Shown here: one piece after another, positions 57,661 through 64,000 of the stretch
Layout of the letters: each line of letters opens with the position of its first letter
Position numbering within the stretch: position 1 is the first letter of the stretch
Assembly (NCBI RefSeq): GCF_003347515.1
Contig: NZ_QEII01000256.1
Coordinates: 62,001 to 126,000, forward strand
DNA: 64,000 nt
From: Rhodoferax ferrireducens
Lineage (GTDB): Bacteria; Pseudomonadota; Gammaproteobacteria; Burkholderiales; Burkholderiaceae_C
Direction of reading: 5' to 3'
Program-made: the position numbers and the translations under genes
Notes under the pieces: generated by a model
The model's input: only the letters and a program-made list of their open reading frames with translations
Told to the model about the DNA's origin: nothing
Databases searched by the model: none

Positions 57661-57738
57661 TTGCGTTGTTTACGCAACCTCCTCCATATATTGGCAACTT
57701 ATTGCCAATTATATTAATTTAATAAAATTTAATGCCAA
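57661..57738 (-). promoter_or_regulatory. leuA promoter/operator region
   Basis: On the minus strand: TTGGCA (57738-57733), 19-bp spacer, TATAAT (57713-57708), then immediately a perfect palindrome TTGGCAA-TAAG-TTGCCAA (57708-57691) where transcription would begin, then a second hairpin TTGCGT/ACGCAA (57677-57661). The first looks like a repressor site. Confidence 0.5.
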
Positions 57739-57807
57739 CAAGGAGAAACAAGCAACAATTGTCTCGACATCATGGATGTCGACGCTCCTGCGCTGCCATC
57801 TTTAGGT

Positions 57808-57865
57808 TAAATAGGGCTCTAGCCCTTTAAACGCCAGCGCATGCAGCTATTTATTTAATAGCATT
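57808..57865 (-). repeat. TAGC-type dispersed repeat between the PBP gene and leuA
   Basis: Minus-strand reading GCTATTAAATAAATAGC, then TGCATGCGCTGGCG, then AAAGGGCTAGAGCCCTATTTA. Well preserved; it starts a few bases after the PBP gene stop. Confidence 0.85.
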
Positions 57866-57870
57866 AACAA

Positions 57871-59910
57871 TCAATGACCCCGTAGCTGCCGCAAGATGCT
57901 TCCGAACAGACCATTCACGACTTCCAGAATCGGGGCGTCTTGCCGCAGCTCGGGCGGTGGCTGGGGCACTGGGCGCGGAATGTCGAATTCCACATTCGGA
58001 TCAATCCAGCGATTGCGAAATGCCTGCTGAAAAACGTCCCCCACCATGGGTAATGCGCTGCGGGCGCCCTGCCCCCATGAGCCCATCGTCACGCTGTTGT
58101 CGTTAAAGCCGACCCGGGCGCCGGCCACCAGTTGGGGGTTCATCATGATGAACCAGCCATCCGTGTTGTCTTGCGTGGTACCGGTCTTGCCAGCCACGTC
58201 GGCCTGGATGCCGTAACGCTGGCGAATGGCGACACCCGTGCCCTCGTCAATCACGCCGCGCATGGCGTTCACCAGGGTCAGCGCGTGCGCACGTGGCATG
58301 GCCGGCTCGCGCTCTCTGACGGGCTCGAACTGTTCCAGCAGGCGGCCGTTGCGGTCTTCCACGCGCAGCACCAGCACCGGCTGTATGTAGTTGCCGCCAT
58401 TGGCGATAGAGCCGTAGGCCGCGACCATCTCGAGCAGCGTGACGGGGCTGGTGCCCAGGGCGAGCGAGGGCACCAGGTCGAGCTTGCTTTGCCGCACCCC
58501 CATGGACTGCGCCAGCCGCGCCACGCTGGCCGGCCCCACTTTCTGCATTAATTGGGCGGTGATGGTGTTCTTCGAGTACGCCAAGCCGTCGCGCAGCGTG
58601 GTGGGCTGGTAGCTGGGTGGCGTTGCGTCGCTGGGCGTCCACACCGGGCTACCTTGCGACGCGATGGCCACCGGCTCGTCAATGAAGGTGTAGGACGGGT
58701 CGAACCCCAGCATGAACGCCGCGCCATACACAAAGGGCTTGAAGGTCGAACCGGGCTGGCGCCGCGCCTGGCTCACATGGTCAAACTGCTCCTGCGCAAA
58801 GTCGCGGCTGCCCACCCAAGCCCGCACTTCACCATTGCGCGGGTCCAGCGCCAGGAATCCGGCCTGCAACAAGGCTCGGTCCTGCCCGGCTTTGCGCCGG
58901 CTGTCTGCCAGGGTTTGCAGTTGCGCCAGTTGCCGCGCCACTGCCCGGTTGGCCGCCCTCTGTATTTTTGCGTCCAGCGTGGTACGCAACTTGAGGCCAT
59001 CGGCATGAATATCGAAACCCCGACGATCAGCCCAGTCAATCAGCCATTTGCGCAGATGCTGGGCGACGTGCGGCGCCGGGCCCAGCAGCTCGACCTGCCG
59101 CTCAAAATCCAGTCGCAGGGGCCGCTTGGCCAGACCCTCCACGCGGGCCGGGTCCAGCTTGCCGTGTTTGGCCATCTGCGCCAACACCAAGTTGCGGCGC
59201 TGCACGGCACGCTCGGGGTTTTGCACCGGGTTGTAGTAGCTCGTGCCCTTGAGCATGCCGATCAGCGTGGCGCTCTCCAGCAGGTCCAGCTTGTCGGCGG
59301 ACTTGTCGAAATAAGTGCGCGCCGCCATCTCGATGCCGAAGGCGTTGTAGAGAAAAGGCACGGTGTTGAGGTAGGTCTCCAGAATCTCGGGCTTGGAATA
59401 CACCGCTTCGATCTTCAAGGCGGTGACCGCCTCCTTGACCTTGCGCGTGATGCTGGCGGCGCGGCCGATTTCTTCCGGGTAGAGATTGCGCGCCAGCTGC
59501 TGCGTGATGGTCGAGCCACCCTGCAAATCACCCGACAAGGTGCTAAGCACAGCGCCGGCCGTACGTCGAAAGTCAATGCCGTGGTGATCGTAAAAGCGGT
59601 GGTCTTCGGTGGCGATCAAGGCATTCACCACATGCGGCGCTATTCTGTCCAGCGCCACCCACTGCCGGTTAATGCGCCGGTACTCGGCCAGCACCGAGCC
59701 GTCAGACGCCAGCAGCACCGACGGCGCTTCAGACTTCGCCTTGCGTAAGTCGCCAACGCCGGGCGTGAACGGGATCAGCACCAGCACGTAGAGCAGCACA
59801 AGCGTGGGGAGCACCAGAGCCGTCCGCACCGGATGCCGCCTGGCAGCGGCGAGAACGCGATGACATTGTTCTGCTGTGAAAGTGACGGCGCGACGGAGAA
59901 CTGGAGTCAT
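57871..59910 (-). CDS. Class A penicillin-binding protein (PBP1-like)
   Basis: Bifunctional peptidoglycan synthase. One N-terminal membrane helix (about residues 29-48). The glycosyltransferase domain has the catalytic Glu102 in ATEDHRFYDHHG and QGGSTITQQLARNLY and KVKEAVTALKIEAVYSK. The transpeptidase domain has the acylated serine in PGSTFKPFVYG (near 389), YSKNT (SxN) and AGKTGTTQDNTDGW (KTG). 679 residues, shorter than PBP1A of E. coli; subfamily 1b/1c cannot be decided. Followed by leuA on the same strand 279 bp later. Confidence 0.92.
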   Translation of the reverse strand: MTPVLRRAVTFTAEQCHRVLAAARRHPVRTALVLPTLVLLYVLVLIPFTPGVGDLRKAKSEAPSVLLASDGSVLAEYRRINRQWVALDRIAPHVVNALIATEDHRFYDHHGIDFRRTAGAVLSTLSGDLQGGSTITQQLARNLYPEEIGRAASITRKVKEAVTALKIEAVYSKPEILETYLNTVPFLYNAFGIEMAARTYFDKSADKLDLLESATLIGMLKGTSYYNPVQNPERAVQRRNLVLAQMAKHGKLDPARVEGLAKRPLRLDFERQVELLGPAPHVAQHLRKWLIDWADRRGFDIHADGLKLRTTLDAKIQRAANRAVARQLAQLQTLADSRRKAGQDRALLQAGFLALDPRNGEVRAWVGSRDFAQEQFDHVSQARRQPGSTFKPFVYGAAFMLGFDPSYTFIDEPVAIASQGSPVWTPSDATPPSYQPTTLRDGLAYSKNTITAQLMQKVGPASVARLAQSMGVRQSKLDLVPSLALGTSPVTLLEMVAAYGSIANGGNYIQPVLVLRVEDRNGRLLEQFEPVREREPAMPRAHALTLVNAMRGVIDEGTGVAIRQRYGIQADVAGKTGTTQDNTDGWFIMMNPQLVAGARVGFNDNSVTMGSWGQGARSALPMVGDVFQQAFRNRWIDPNVEFDIPRPVPQPPPELRQDAPILEVVNGLFGSILRQLRGH

Positions 59911-59971
59911 GGACGGAGTTTACGGCGGCTGAGCGTGCAGGCCTACCCGGCGGCGAGCAATAACCCGCTTG

Positions 59972-62728
59972 CTAAGCGTTCAGCGGCGGATGCACCTCCG
60001 CGCCAGATTGACCCAGCAATCTGACCGCTGCCTGCACAATGCTTGCCGCATCCACCCCGAAGAAGGCACGCAAAGCAGCCCGTGTGTCGCTACGGCCAAA
60101 ACCATCGGTACCCAGCGTGACGTACTTGCGTCCCTCCGGCAGATAGGCCCGCACGCTCTCCGGCACGGCACGAACATAGTCGGTCGCGGCGATGATGGGC
60201 CCGCTACTGCTGGCCAGCTGCTGCGCGATGAAGGGGCTCTGGCTTGCGGCACCGTCGCGTGCCAGCTCACTCCAGCTGGTCACACTGAACACGTCCACCG
60301 CCACACCCTGGCTGGCCAGCAGCTGCGCGGCCTTGATGACTTCGGTCAGAATCGCGCCGGAGCCCAGCAAGCTGATTTCTTGATGTGTTTTAGTGCTCTG
60401 GCCCTCGTCCAATATGCGTGGATAGCTGCCAAACTTATAGCACCCACGAATCACATCCTGCGCCACGCCCTCCGGCAAGGTCGGCTGGGCGTAGTTCTCG
60501 TTCATCATGGTGACGTAGTAGAAAACGTCTTTTTGTTCCACCAGCATCTCGCGCATGCCGTGGTCGATGATGACGGCCAGTTCACCGGCAAACGCCGGGT
60601 CATAGGCCTTGCAGTTGGGGATGGTGGCGGCCATCAGGTGGCTGGTGCCGTCCTGGTGCTGCAGGCCCTCGCCGCCCAGCGTGGTGCGGCCCGACGTGGC
60701 GCCGAGCAAAAAGCCGCGCGCGCGCTGATCGGCGGCGGCCCAGATGGCATCGCCGACGCGCTGGAAGCCGAACATGGAGTAGTAAATGTAGAAGGGCAAC
60801 ATGGCCAGGCCATGCACGCTGTAGCTGGTGCTGGCCGCCGTCCAGCTGGCCAGGGCGCCGGCCTCGGAGATGCCCTCCTCCAGGATCTGGCCGTCCATGG
60901 CTTCGCGGTAGCTCAGCACCGAGCCGATGTCCTCCGGTGCGTAGCGCTGGCCGACGCTGGAGTAGATGCCGACCTGCTTGAACAGATTGGCCATGCCAAA
61001 GGTGCGCGCTTCATCGGCCACGATGGGCACGATGCGCTGGCCCAGGGTCGAGTCCTTGAGCAGATTGCCCAGCATGCGCACAAAGGCCATGGTGGTGCTC
61101 ATCTCCTTGCCATCGGCCTCCAAGGCAAACTTGGCGTAGCTCGTGATCTCCGGCACCGGCACCGGCGCGCAGGTGGTGTAGCGCTTGGGCAGGTAGCCAC
61201 CCAATTTCTGGCGCTGCGCGTGCAGGTATTGCATCTCGGGGCTGTCCGCTGGTGGCTGGTAGAAACTCAGCGAGGTGACTTGTTCGTCCGTCAGCGGCAA
61301 CTGGAAGCGGTTGCGAAAGGCGATCAGGTCGGTCTCGTCAAACTTCTTCTGACTGTGCGTGGTCATCTTGCCCTGCCCCGCGCTGCCCATGCCGTAGCCC
61401 TTCTTGGTGTGGGCGAGTATCACCGTGGGTTGGCCCGTGTGCCGGGCGGCAGCGGCATAAGCGGCGTAAATCTTCACCATGTCGTGGCCACCGCGTTTGA
61501 GACGGTCAATCTGCTCGTCGGTCATGCCTTGCGCCAGATGGGCCAGGGCCTCGTTCTGGCCAAAGAAGGTTTCGCGGTTGTAGCGCCCGTCCTTGGCGGC
61601 AAAGGTCTGCATCTGGCCGTCCACGGTGTTGGCAAAGGCTTTGGCCAGGGCGCCGCTCACGTCACGCGCGAACAGGCCATCCCAGTCGCTGCCCCACACC
61701 AGCTTGATGACGTTCCAGCCGGCGCCGACAAACAGCTGCTCCAGCTCGTCGATGATGCGGCCATTGCCGCGCACCGGGCCGTCGAGCCGCTGCAGGTTGC
61801 AGTTGACGACCCACACCAGGTTGTCCAGCTTTTCACGCGCCGCCAGGGTGAGCGCACTCATGCTCTCGGGCTCATCCATCTCGCCGTCGCCAAACACGCC
61901 CCACACTTTTCGGCCTGAGCAATCCAGCAGCTGGCGGTGGGTGAGGTAATGCATGAAGCGCGCGTGGTAGATCGAGCTGATCGGGCCGATGCCCATGGAG
62001 CCGGTGGGAAACTGCCAGAAGTCGGGCATCAGATACGGATGCGGATAGCTGCACAGGCCGCGTGCGCCCTCTCCCGTGGTGGCGGCCGGTGCCGTCAGCT
62101 CCTGGCGGTAATAGCTCAAGTCCTCGACATTGAGCCGGCCTTCCAGGTAGGCCCGCGCATACACGCCCGGTGAGCTGTGCGGCTGGAAGAACACCAGGTC
62201 GCCCAGACTGGCCCCCACGCTTGCCACTTCGTGTGCTGCGCTGCCCCCCAAGGGGGCTGTTTCACCTTGGGGCGGCCCGGCGGTGAAACTGGCCGCCCCT
62301 GCGCCTTCGCTGCGCGCACGAAAGAAATGGTTGTAGCCGGTCTCGAACAGATCGGCCGCGCTGGCGTAGCTGGCGATGTGGCCGCCCAGTTCGCCGTAGG
62401 CCTGATTGGCCCGCACCACCATGGCCAGCGCGTTCCAGCGCACCAGTGAAGCCAGACGCTCCTCCATCGCCAGGTCGCCGGGGAAGACCGGTTGGCGATC
62501 CACCGGAATGGTGTTGACATAGGGCGTGCCGCGTGCCGGCTGCCAGCCGATCTTCGGGTCGCGGCCCATCGCGTCCAGCATGTCGAGAATTTGCCGCGTG
62601 CGCTCGGGGCCGGAGGCCTGCAGCAGCGACAGCAGCGCGTCGCGCCATTCGGCGCTTTCCCGGGGGTCTGGATCGATGGCTTCCAGGGATTGGGCGATGG
62701 ATTGAGGCGAGGCGGTTTGCTGTTGCAT
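59972..62728 (-). CDS. aceE: Pyruvate dehydrogenase E1, homodimeric type (AceE/MdeB-like)
   Basis: ThDP enzyme that decarboxylates pyruvate or a close 2-oxoacid. VRANQAYGELGGHIASYASAADLFE-like N-terminal block, VWGVFGDGEMDEPES with the ThDP GDG motif, and the ILEEGISEAGALASW region are AceE-type. 918 residues, longer than usual because about 35 residues (near 141-175) are encoded by a GC-rich inverted-repeat element. No aceF or lpd gene is next to it; instead an Lrp-like gene is divergent. This recalls P. putida mdeR/mdeB, where the E1 acts on 2-oxobutyrate, so substrate is uncertain. Confidence 0.9.
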   Translation of the reverse strand: MQQQTASPQSIAQSLEAIDPDPRESAEWRDALLSLLQASGPERTRQILDMLDAMGRDPKIGWQPARGTPYVNTIPVDRQPVFPGDLAMEERLASLVRWNALAMVVRANQAYGELGGHIASYASAADLFETGYNHFFRARSEGAGAASFTAGPPQGETAPLGGSAAHEVASVGASLGDLVFFQPHSSPGVYARAYLEGRLNVEDLSYYRQELTAPAATTGEGARGLCSYPHPYLMPDFWQFPTGSMGIGPISSIYHARFMHYLTHRQLLDCSGRKVWGVFGDGEMDEPESMSALTLAAREKLDNLVWVVNCNLQRLDGPVRGNGRIIDELEQLFVGAGWNVIKLVWGSDWDGLFARDVSGALAKAFANTVDGQMQTFAAKDGRYNRETFFGQNEALAHLAQGMTDEQIDRLKRGGHDMVKIYAAYAAAARHTGQPTVILAHTKKGYGMGSAGQGKMTTHSQKKFDETDLIAFRNRFQLPLTDEQVTSLSFYQPPADSPEMQYLHAQRQKLGGYLPKRYTTCAPVPVPEITSYAKFALEADGKEMSTTMAFVRMLGNLLKDSTLGQRIVPIVADEARTFGMANLFKQVGIYSSVGQRYAPEDIGSVLSYREAMDGQILEEGISEAGALASWTAASTSYSVHGLAMLPFYIYYSMFGFQRVGDAIWAAADQRARGFLLGATSGRTTLGGEGLQHQDGTSHLMAATIPNCKAYDPAFAGELAVIIDHGMREMLVEQKDVFYYVTMMNENYAQPTLPEGVAQDVIRGCYKFGSYPRILDEGQSTKTHQEISLLGSGAILTEVIKAAQLLASQGVAVDVFSVTSWSELARDGAASQSPFIAQQLASSSGPIIAATDYVRAVPESVRAYLPEGRKYVTLGTDGFGRSDTRAALRAFFGVDAASIVQAAVRLLGQSGAEVHPPLNA
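62222..62295. repeat. GC-rich inverted-repeat element in frame inside aceE
   Basis: Contains the self-complementary CCCCCCAAGGGGGC (62244-62257) and a perfect 8-bp inverted repeat GTTTCACC (62259-62266) / GGTGAAAC (62282-62289) around TTGGGGCGGCCCGGC. It resembles short intergenic repeats I recall from Comamonadaceae genomes. It encodes part of a Gly/Ala/Pro-rich insert in AceE. Confidence 0.65.
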
Positions 62729-62754
62729 GGTGGAGGTCGCTATAAGGGTGTCAA

Positions 62755-62770
62755 TACAGTCATCACTGTA
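62755..62770. promoter_or_regulatory. Palindrome upstream of aceE
   Basis: TACAGT-CATC-ACTGTA, a perfect 6-4-6 inverted repeat, 27 bp upstream of the aceE ATG. A likely operator for aceE. A second, shorter dyad TCGGC/GCCGA lies at 62782-62798. Confidence 0.55.
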
Positions 62771-62818
62771 AAATCATTTCATCGGCATAAGCAGCCGAAT
62801 CAGATGGCAAATTTATCT

Positions 62819-62843
62819 TATTGCGGCATATTCTGCTGCAATA
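62819..62843. promoter_or_regulatory. Palindrome upstream of the Lrp-like gene
   Basis: TATTGCGGCA-TATTC-TGCTGCAATA, a 10-bp inverted repeat with one mismatch, ending 19 bp before the regulator's ATG. Likely autoregulatory operator or shared site for aceE and lrp. Confidence 0.6.
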
Positions 62844-62861
62844 CAAGACTTCAAAAGCACA

Positions 62862-63323
62862 ATGGAAATTGACAGCACCGACCTGAAGATACTCAACGAA
62901 CTGCAGGCCGACGCCAGCCTGTCGAACGTGGCGCTGGCGCAGCGGGTTCACCTCTCGCCCTCACCGTGCTTGGCGCGGGTTCGTGCGCTGGAGGCCAAAG
63001 GAGTCATCCGCCAGTACGTGGCCCTGCTCGACGCGCAGCAACTGGGGCTGCACCTGAATGTTTTCATTTCCATCAGCCTCAAGCAGCAGAGCCGCAAGGC
63101 GCTGCAGGCGTTTGAAGAACGTATTTGCCTGCGCGACGAGGTCATGGAGTGTTACCTGATGACCGGCGATGCGGACTACCTGATCCGCGTCGCCATCGCC
63201 GACATGCCCTCGCTTGAGCGCTTCATCCTGGAGCAGTTGTCGCCGATCGCGCAGATCGAGAAGATCCGCTCCAGCTTCGCACTCAAACAGGTCAGGTACA
63301 AGACGGCCTTGCCACTGGGCTAA
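62862..63323 (+). CDS. Lrp/AsnC family transcriptional regulator (first)
   Basis: 153 residues. N-terminal helix-turn-helix (LKILNELQADASLSNVALAQRVHLSPSPCLARVRALEAKGVI, about 8-49) and C-terminal RAM ligand-binding/oligomerisation domain (VMECYLMTGDADYLIRVAIADM). Divergent from the AceE-like gene across 133 bp containing clear palindromes, so it probably controls that gene in response to an amino acid or 2-oxoacid. P. putida MdeR, which governs an AceE-like enzyme, is a plausible parallel. Confidence 0.92.
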   Translation: MEIDSTDLKILNELQADASLSNVALAQRVHLSPSPCLARVRALEAKGVIRQYVALLDAQQLGLHLNVFISISLKQQSRKALQAFEERICLRDEVMECYLMTGDADYLIRVAIADMPSLERFILEQLSPIAQIEKIRSSFALKQVRYKTALPLG

Positions 63324-63327
63324 AACC

Positions 63328-63837
63328 TCAAATCGGAATCTGGGTCGTCGAGAGCACTTCCTTGAGCACCATGAAAGAACGAATCTGGCGCACCCCCGGC
63401 AGATAGAGCAATTGCTCCGCGTGAAGCCGGTTGTAGCTCTCGCTATTCTCGGTGCGCACGAGCATGAAGTAGTCGAACTCGCCGGTAACGACATGGCACT
63501 CCATGCAACCCGAAATCTTGGCCGCCGACTTCTCGAACGCGGCGAAAGAATCCGGCGTCGATCGGTCAAGTACCACCCCGATCAGCACCAGCATCCCGGC
63601 ACCGAGTGCCTTGGCATTCAACAACGCCACCGTCGAGCTGATCAGTCCAGACGACTTCAAACGCTCGACCCGGCGCAGACATGCCGCCGGACTTAAATGA
63701 ACCTTGGCCGCGAGCGCGACATTGGACATGGACGCATCACGCTGCAGCGCGCGAAGAATCGCCTTGTCGGTGCGATCGAGTTCATCTGACGAGGATGCCG
63801 AAGCCTTGGAAACAAAACGCACTTTTATTGCTTTCAA
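63328..63837 (-). CDS. Lrp/AsnC family transcriptional regulator (second)
   Basis: About 165-169 residues with the same architecture: HTH LDRTDKAILRALQRDASMSNVALAAKVHLSPAACLRRVERL and RAM domain GCMECHVVTGEFDYFMLVRT. Different from the first copy in most positions outside the core. No ATG opens the frame; TTG 63837 or GTG 63822 are possible starts. Convergent with the first Lrp gene (4 bp apart). Upstream region contains inverted repeats, and a gene may start divergently at the window edge. Confidence 0.9.
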   Translation of the reverse strand: MKAIKVRFVSKASASSSDELDRTDKAILRALQRDASMSNVALAAKVHLSPAACLRRVERLKSSGLISSTVALLNAKALGAGMLVLIGVVLDRSTPDSFAAFEKSAAKISGCMECHVVTGEFDYFMLVRTENSESYNRLHAEQLLYLPGVRQIRSFMVLKEVLSTTQIPI

Positions 63838-63853
63838 TATAAATTGAGTGCAA

Positions 63854-63922
63854 TTATGAGAAGAATTTAAATAATTTCATAAATAACAAGTGTGCAAATC
63901 ACAAATAACTTGCAACCAAGTT
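63854..63922. promoter_or_regulatory. Inverted repeats upstream of the second Lrp gene
   Basis: TTATGA (63854-63859) and TCATAA (63877-63882) form a wide dyad, and AACTTG-CAAC-CAAGTT (63907-63922) is a perfect 6-4-6 palindrome, the same geometry as the site before aceE. The area is AT-rich, in keeping with a divergent promoter. Confidence 0.5.
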
Positions 63923-63962
63923 AATCCAACTTCCAACTAACATTTGTCCATCGTCAACGCCG

Positions 63963-64000
63963 ATGAAAGTTAGTTTGAATATGCCCTCCTTATTCGCCAG
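63963..64000 (+). CDS. Possible start of a divergent gene, cut by the window end
   Basis: An open frame begins ATGAAAGTTAGTTTGAATATG (MKVSLNMPSLFA) and runs off the edge. No good Shine-Dalgarno sequence precedes either ATG. The only support is the usual placing of a target gene divergent to an Lrp-type regulator. Product unknown. Confidence 0.3.
   Translation, partial: MKVSLNMPSLFA

Noticed and set aside
59969..61918. Long open frame (649 codons) on the plus strand
   Set aside because: Antisense to the aceE-like gene; composition is shadow-like and no domain is seen.

Overview
The window looks like chromosomal DNA of a betaproteobacterium in the Comamonadaceae (Rhodoferax/Polaromonas/Acidovorax-like). 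This rests on gene order and protein flavour: the rluB-scpB / ndk-rlmN-pilF-rodZ-ispG-hisS-yfgM-bamB-der-hfq-hflX-hflKC-hisZ-purA run, prpE, BPSS1780-like and DUF1059 proteins, and two kinds of short dispersed repeat that I recall from that family but could not search. I see no rRNA, tRNA, CRISPR array, prophage or insertion sequence. Coding density is high and no gap exceeds 300 bp.

Layout. 1-5300: the end of a sensor kinase, YgiQ radical SAM protein, MgtC-like membrane protein, YihG-like acyltransferase, MOSC protein. 5300-9270: a divergent fatty-acid/acyl-CoA block (acyl-CoA dehydrogenase against thiolase plus an enoyl-CoA hydratase fused to an odd remnant of 3-hydroxyacyl-CoA dehydrogenase). 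9300-13670: two lipase-like hydrolases, a degenerate HD-GYP protein, and a two-gene chromate transporter. 13675-17000: rlmB, ybbA divergent from tesA (start codons overlap), selU. 17000-20000: small Lys-rich protein, DUF2189 protein, metC-like lyase, phosphoribosyltransferase. 20070-39290: the long housekeeping supercluster on the minus strand, from rluD/scpB/rluB through ndk, rlmN, pilF, rodZ, ispG, hisS, yfgM, bamB, der, hfq, hflX, hflK, hflC, yjeT, hisZ to purA. 39300-43840: bamD, dinG, DUF465 protein, PP2C phosphatase, a periplasmic charged protein. 43838-50809: zapE, lpdA, sucB, sucA (2-oxoglutarate dehydrogenase). 50990-55800: prpE, an isochorismatase-like hydrolase, small hypotheticals, an NlpC/P60 peptidase. 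55890-64000: leuA, a class A PBP, an orphan homodimeric-type pyruvate dehydrogenase E1 divergent from an Lrp-like regulator, a second Lrp-like regulator, and a possible gene start at the right edge.

The most unusual signal is a family of ~50-65 bp palindrome-containing repeats (consensus by eye: GCTAT-x(6)-AATAGC ... GCGC ... GGGCTA). It sits in gene gaps and also appears in frame inside proteins: YgiQ, probably ChrA, SelU and SucB, and the last codons of the YihG-like acyltransferase. A different GC-rich inverted-repeat element is inserted in frame in the pyruvate dehydrogenase E1. Together these resemble the in-frame palindromic elements known from Rickettsia, in a lineage where I know of no such description.

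Other points of note: an enoyl-CoA hydratase/HAD fusion that has lost its NAD-binding domain; perfect inverted repeats in the aceE/lrp, leuA and second-lrp control regions; a direct repeat between the divergent acyl-CoA genes; and a consensus promoter placed so close to the NlpC start codon that a leaderless mRNA is likely.
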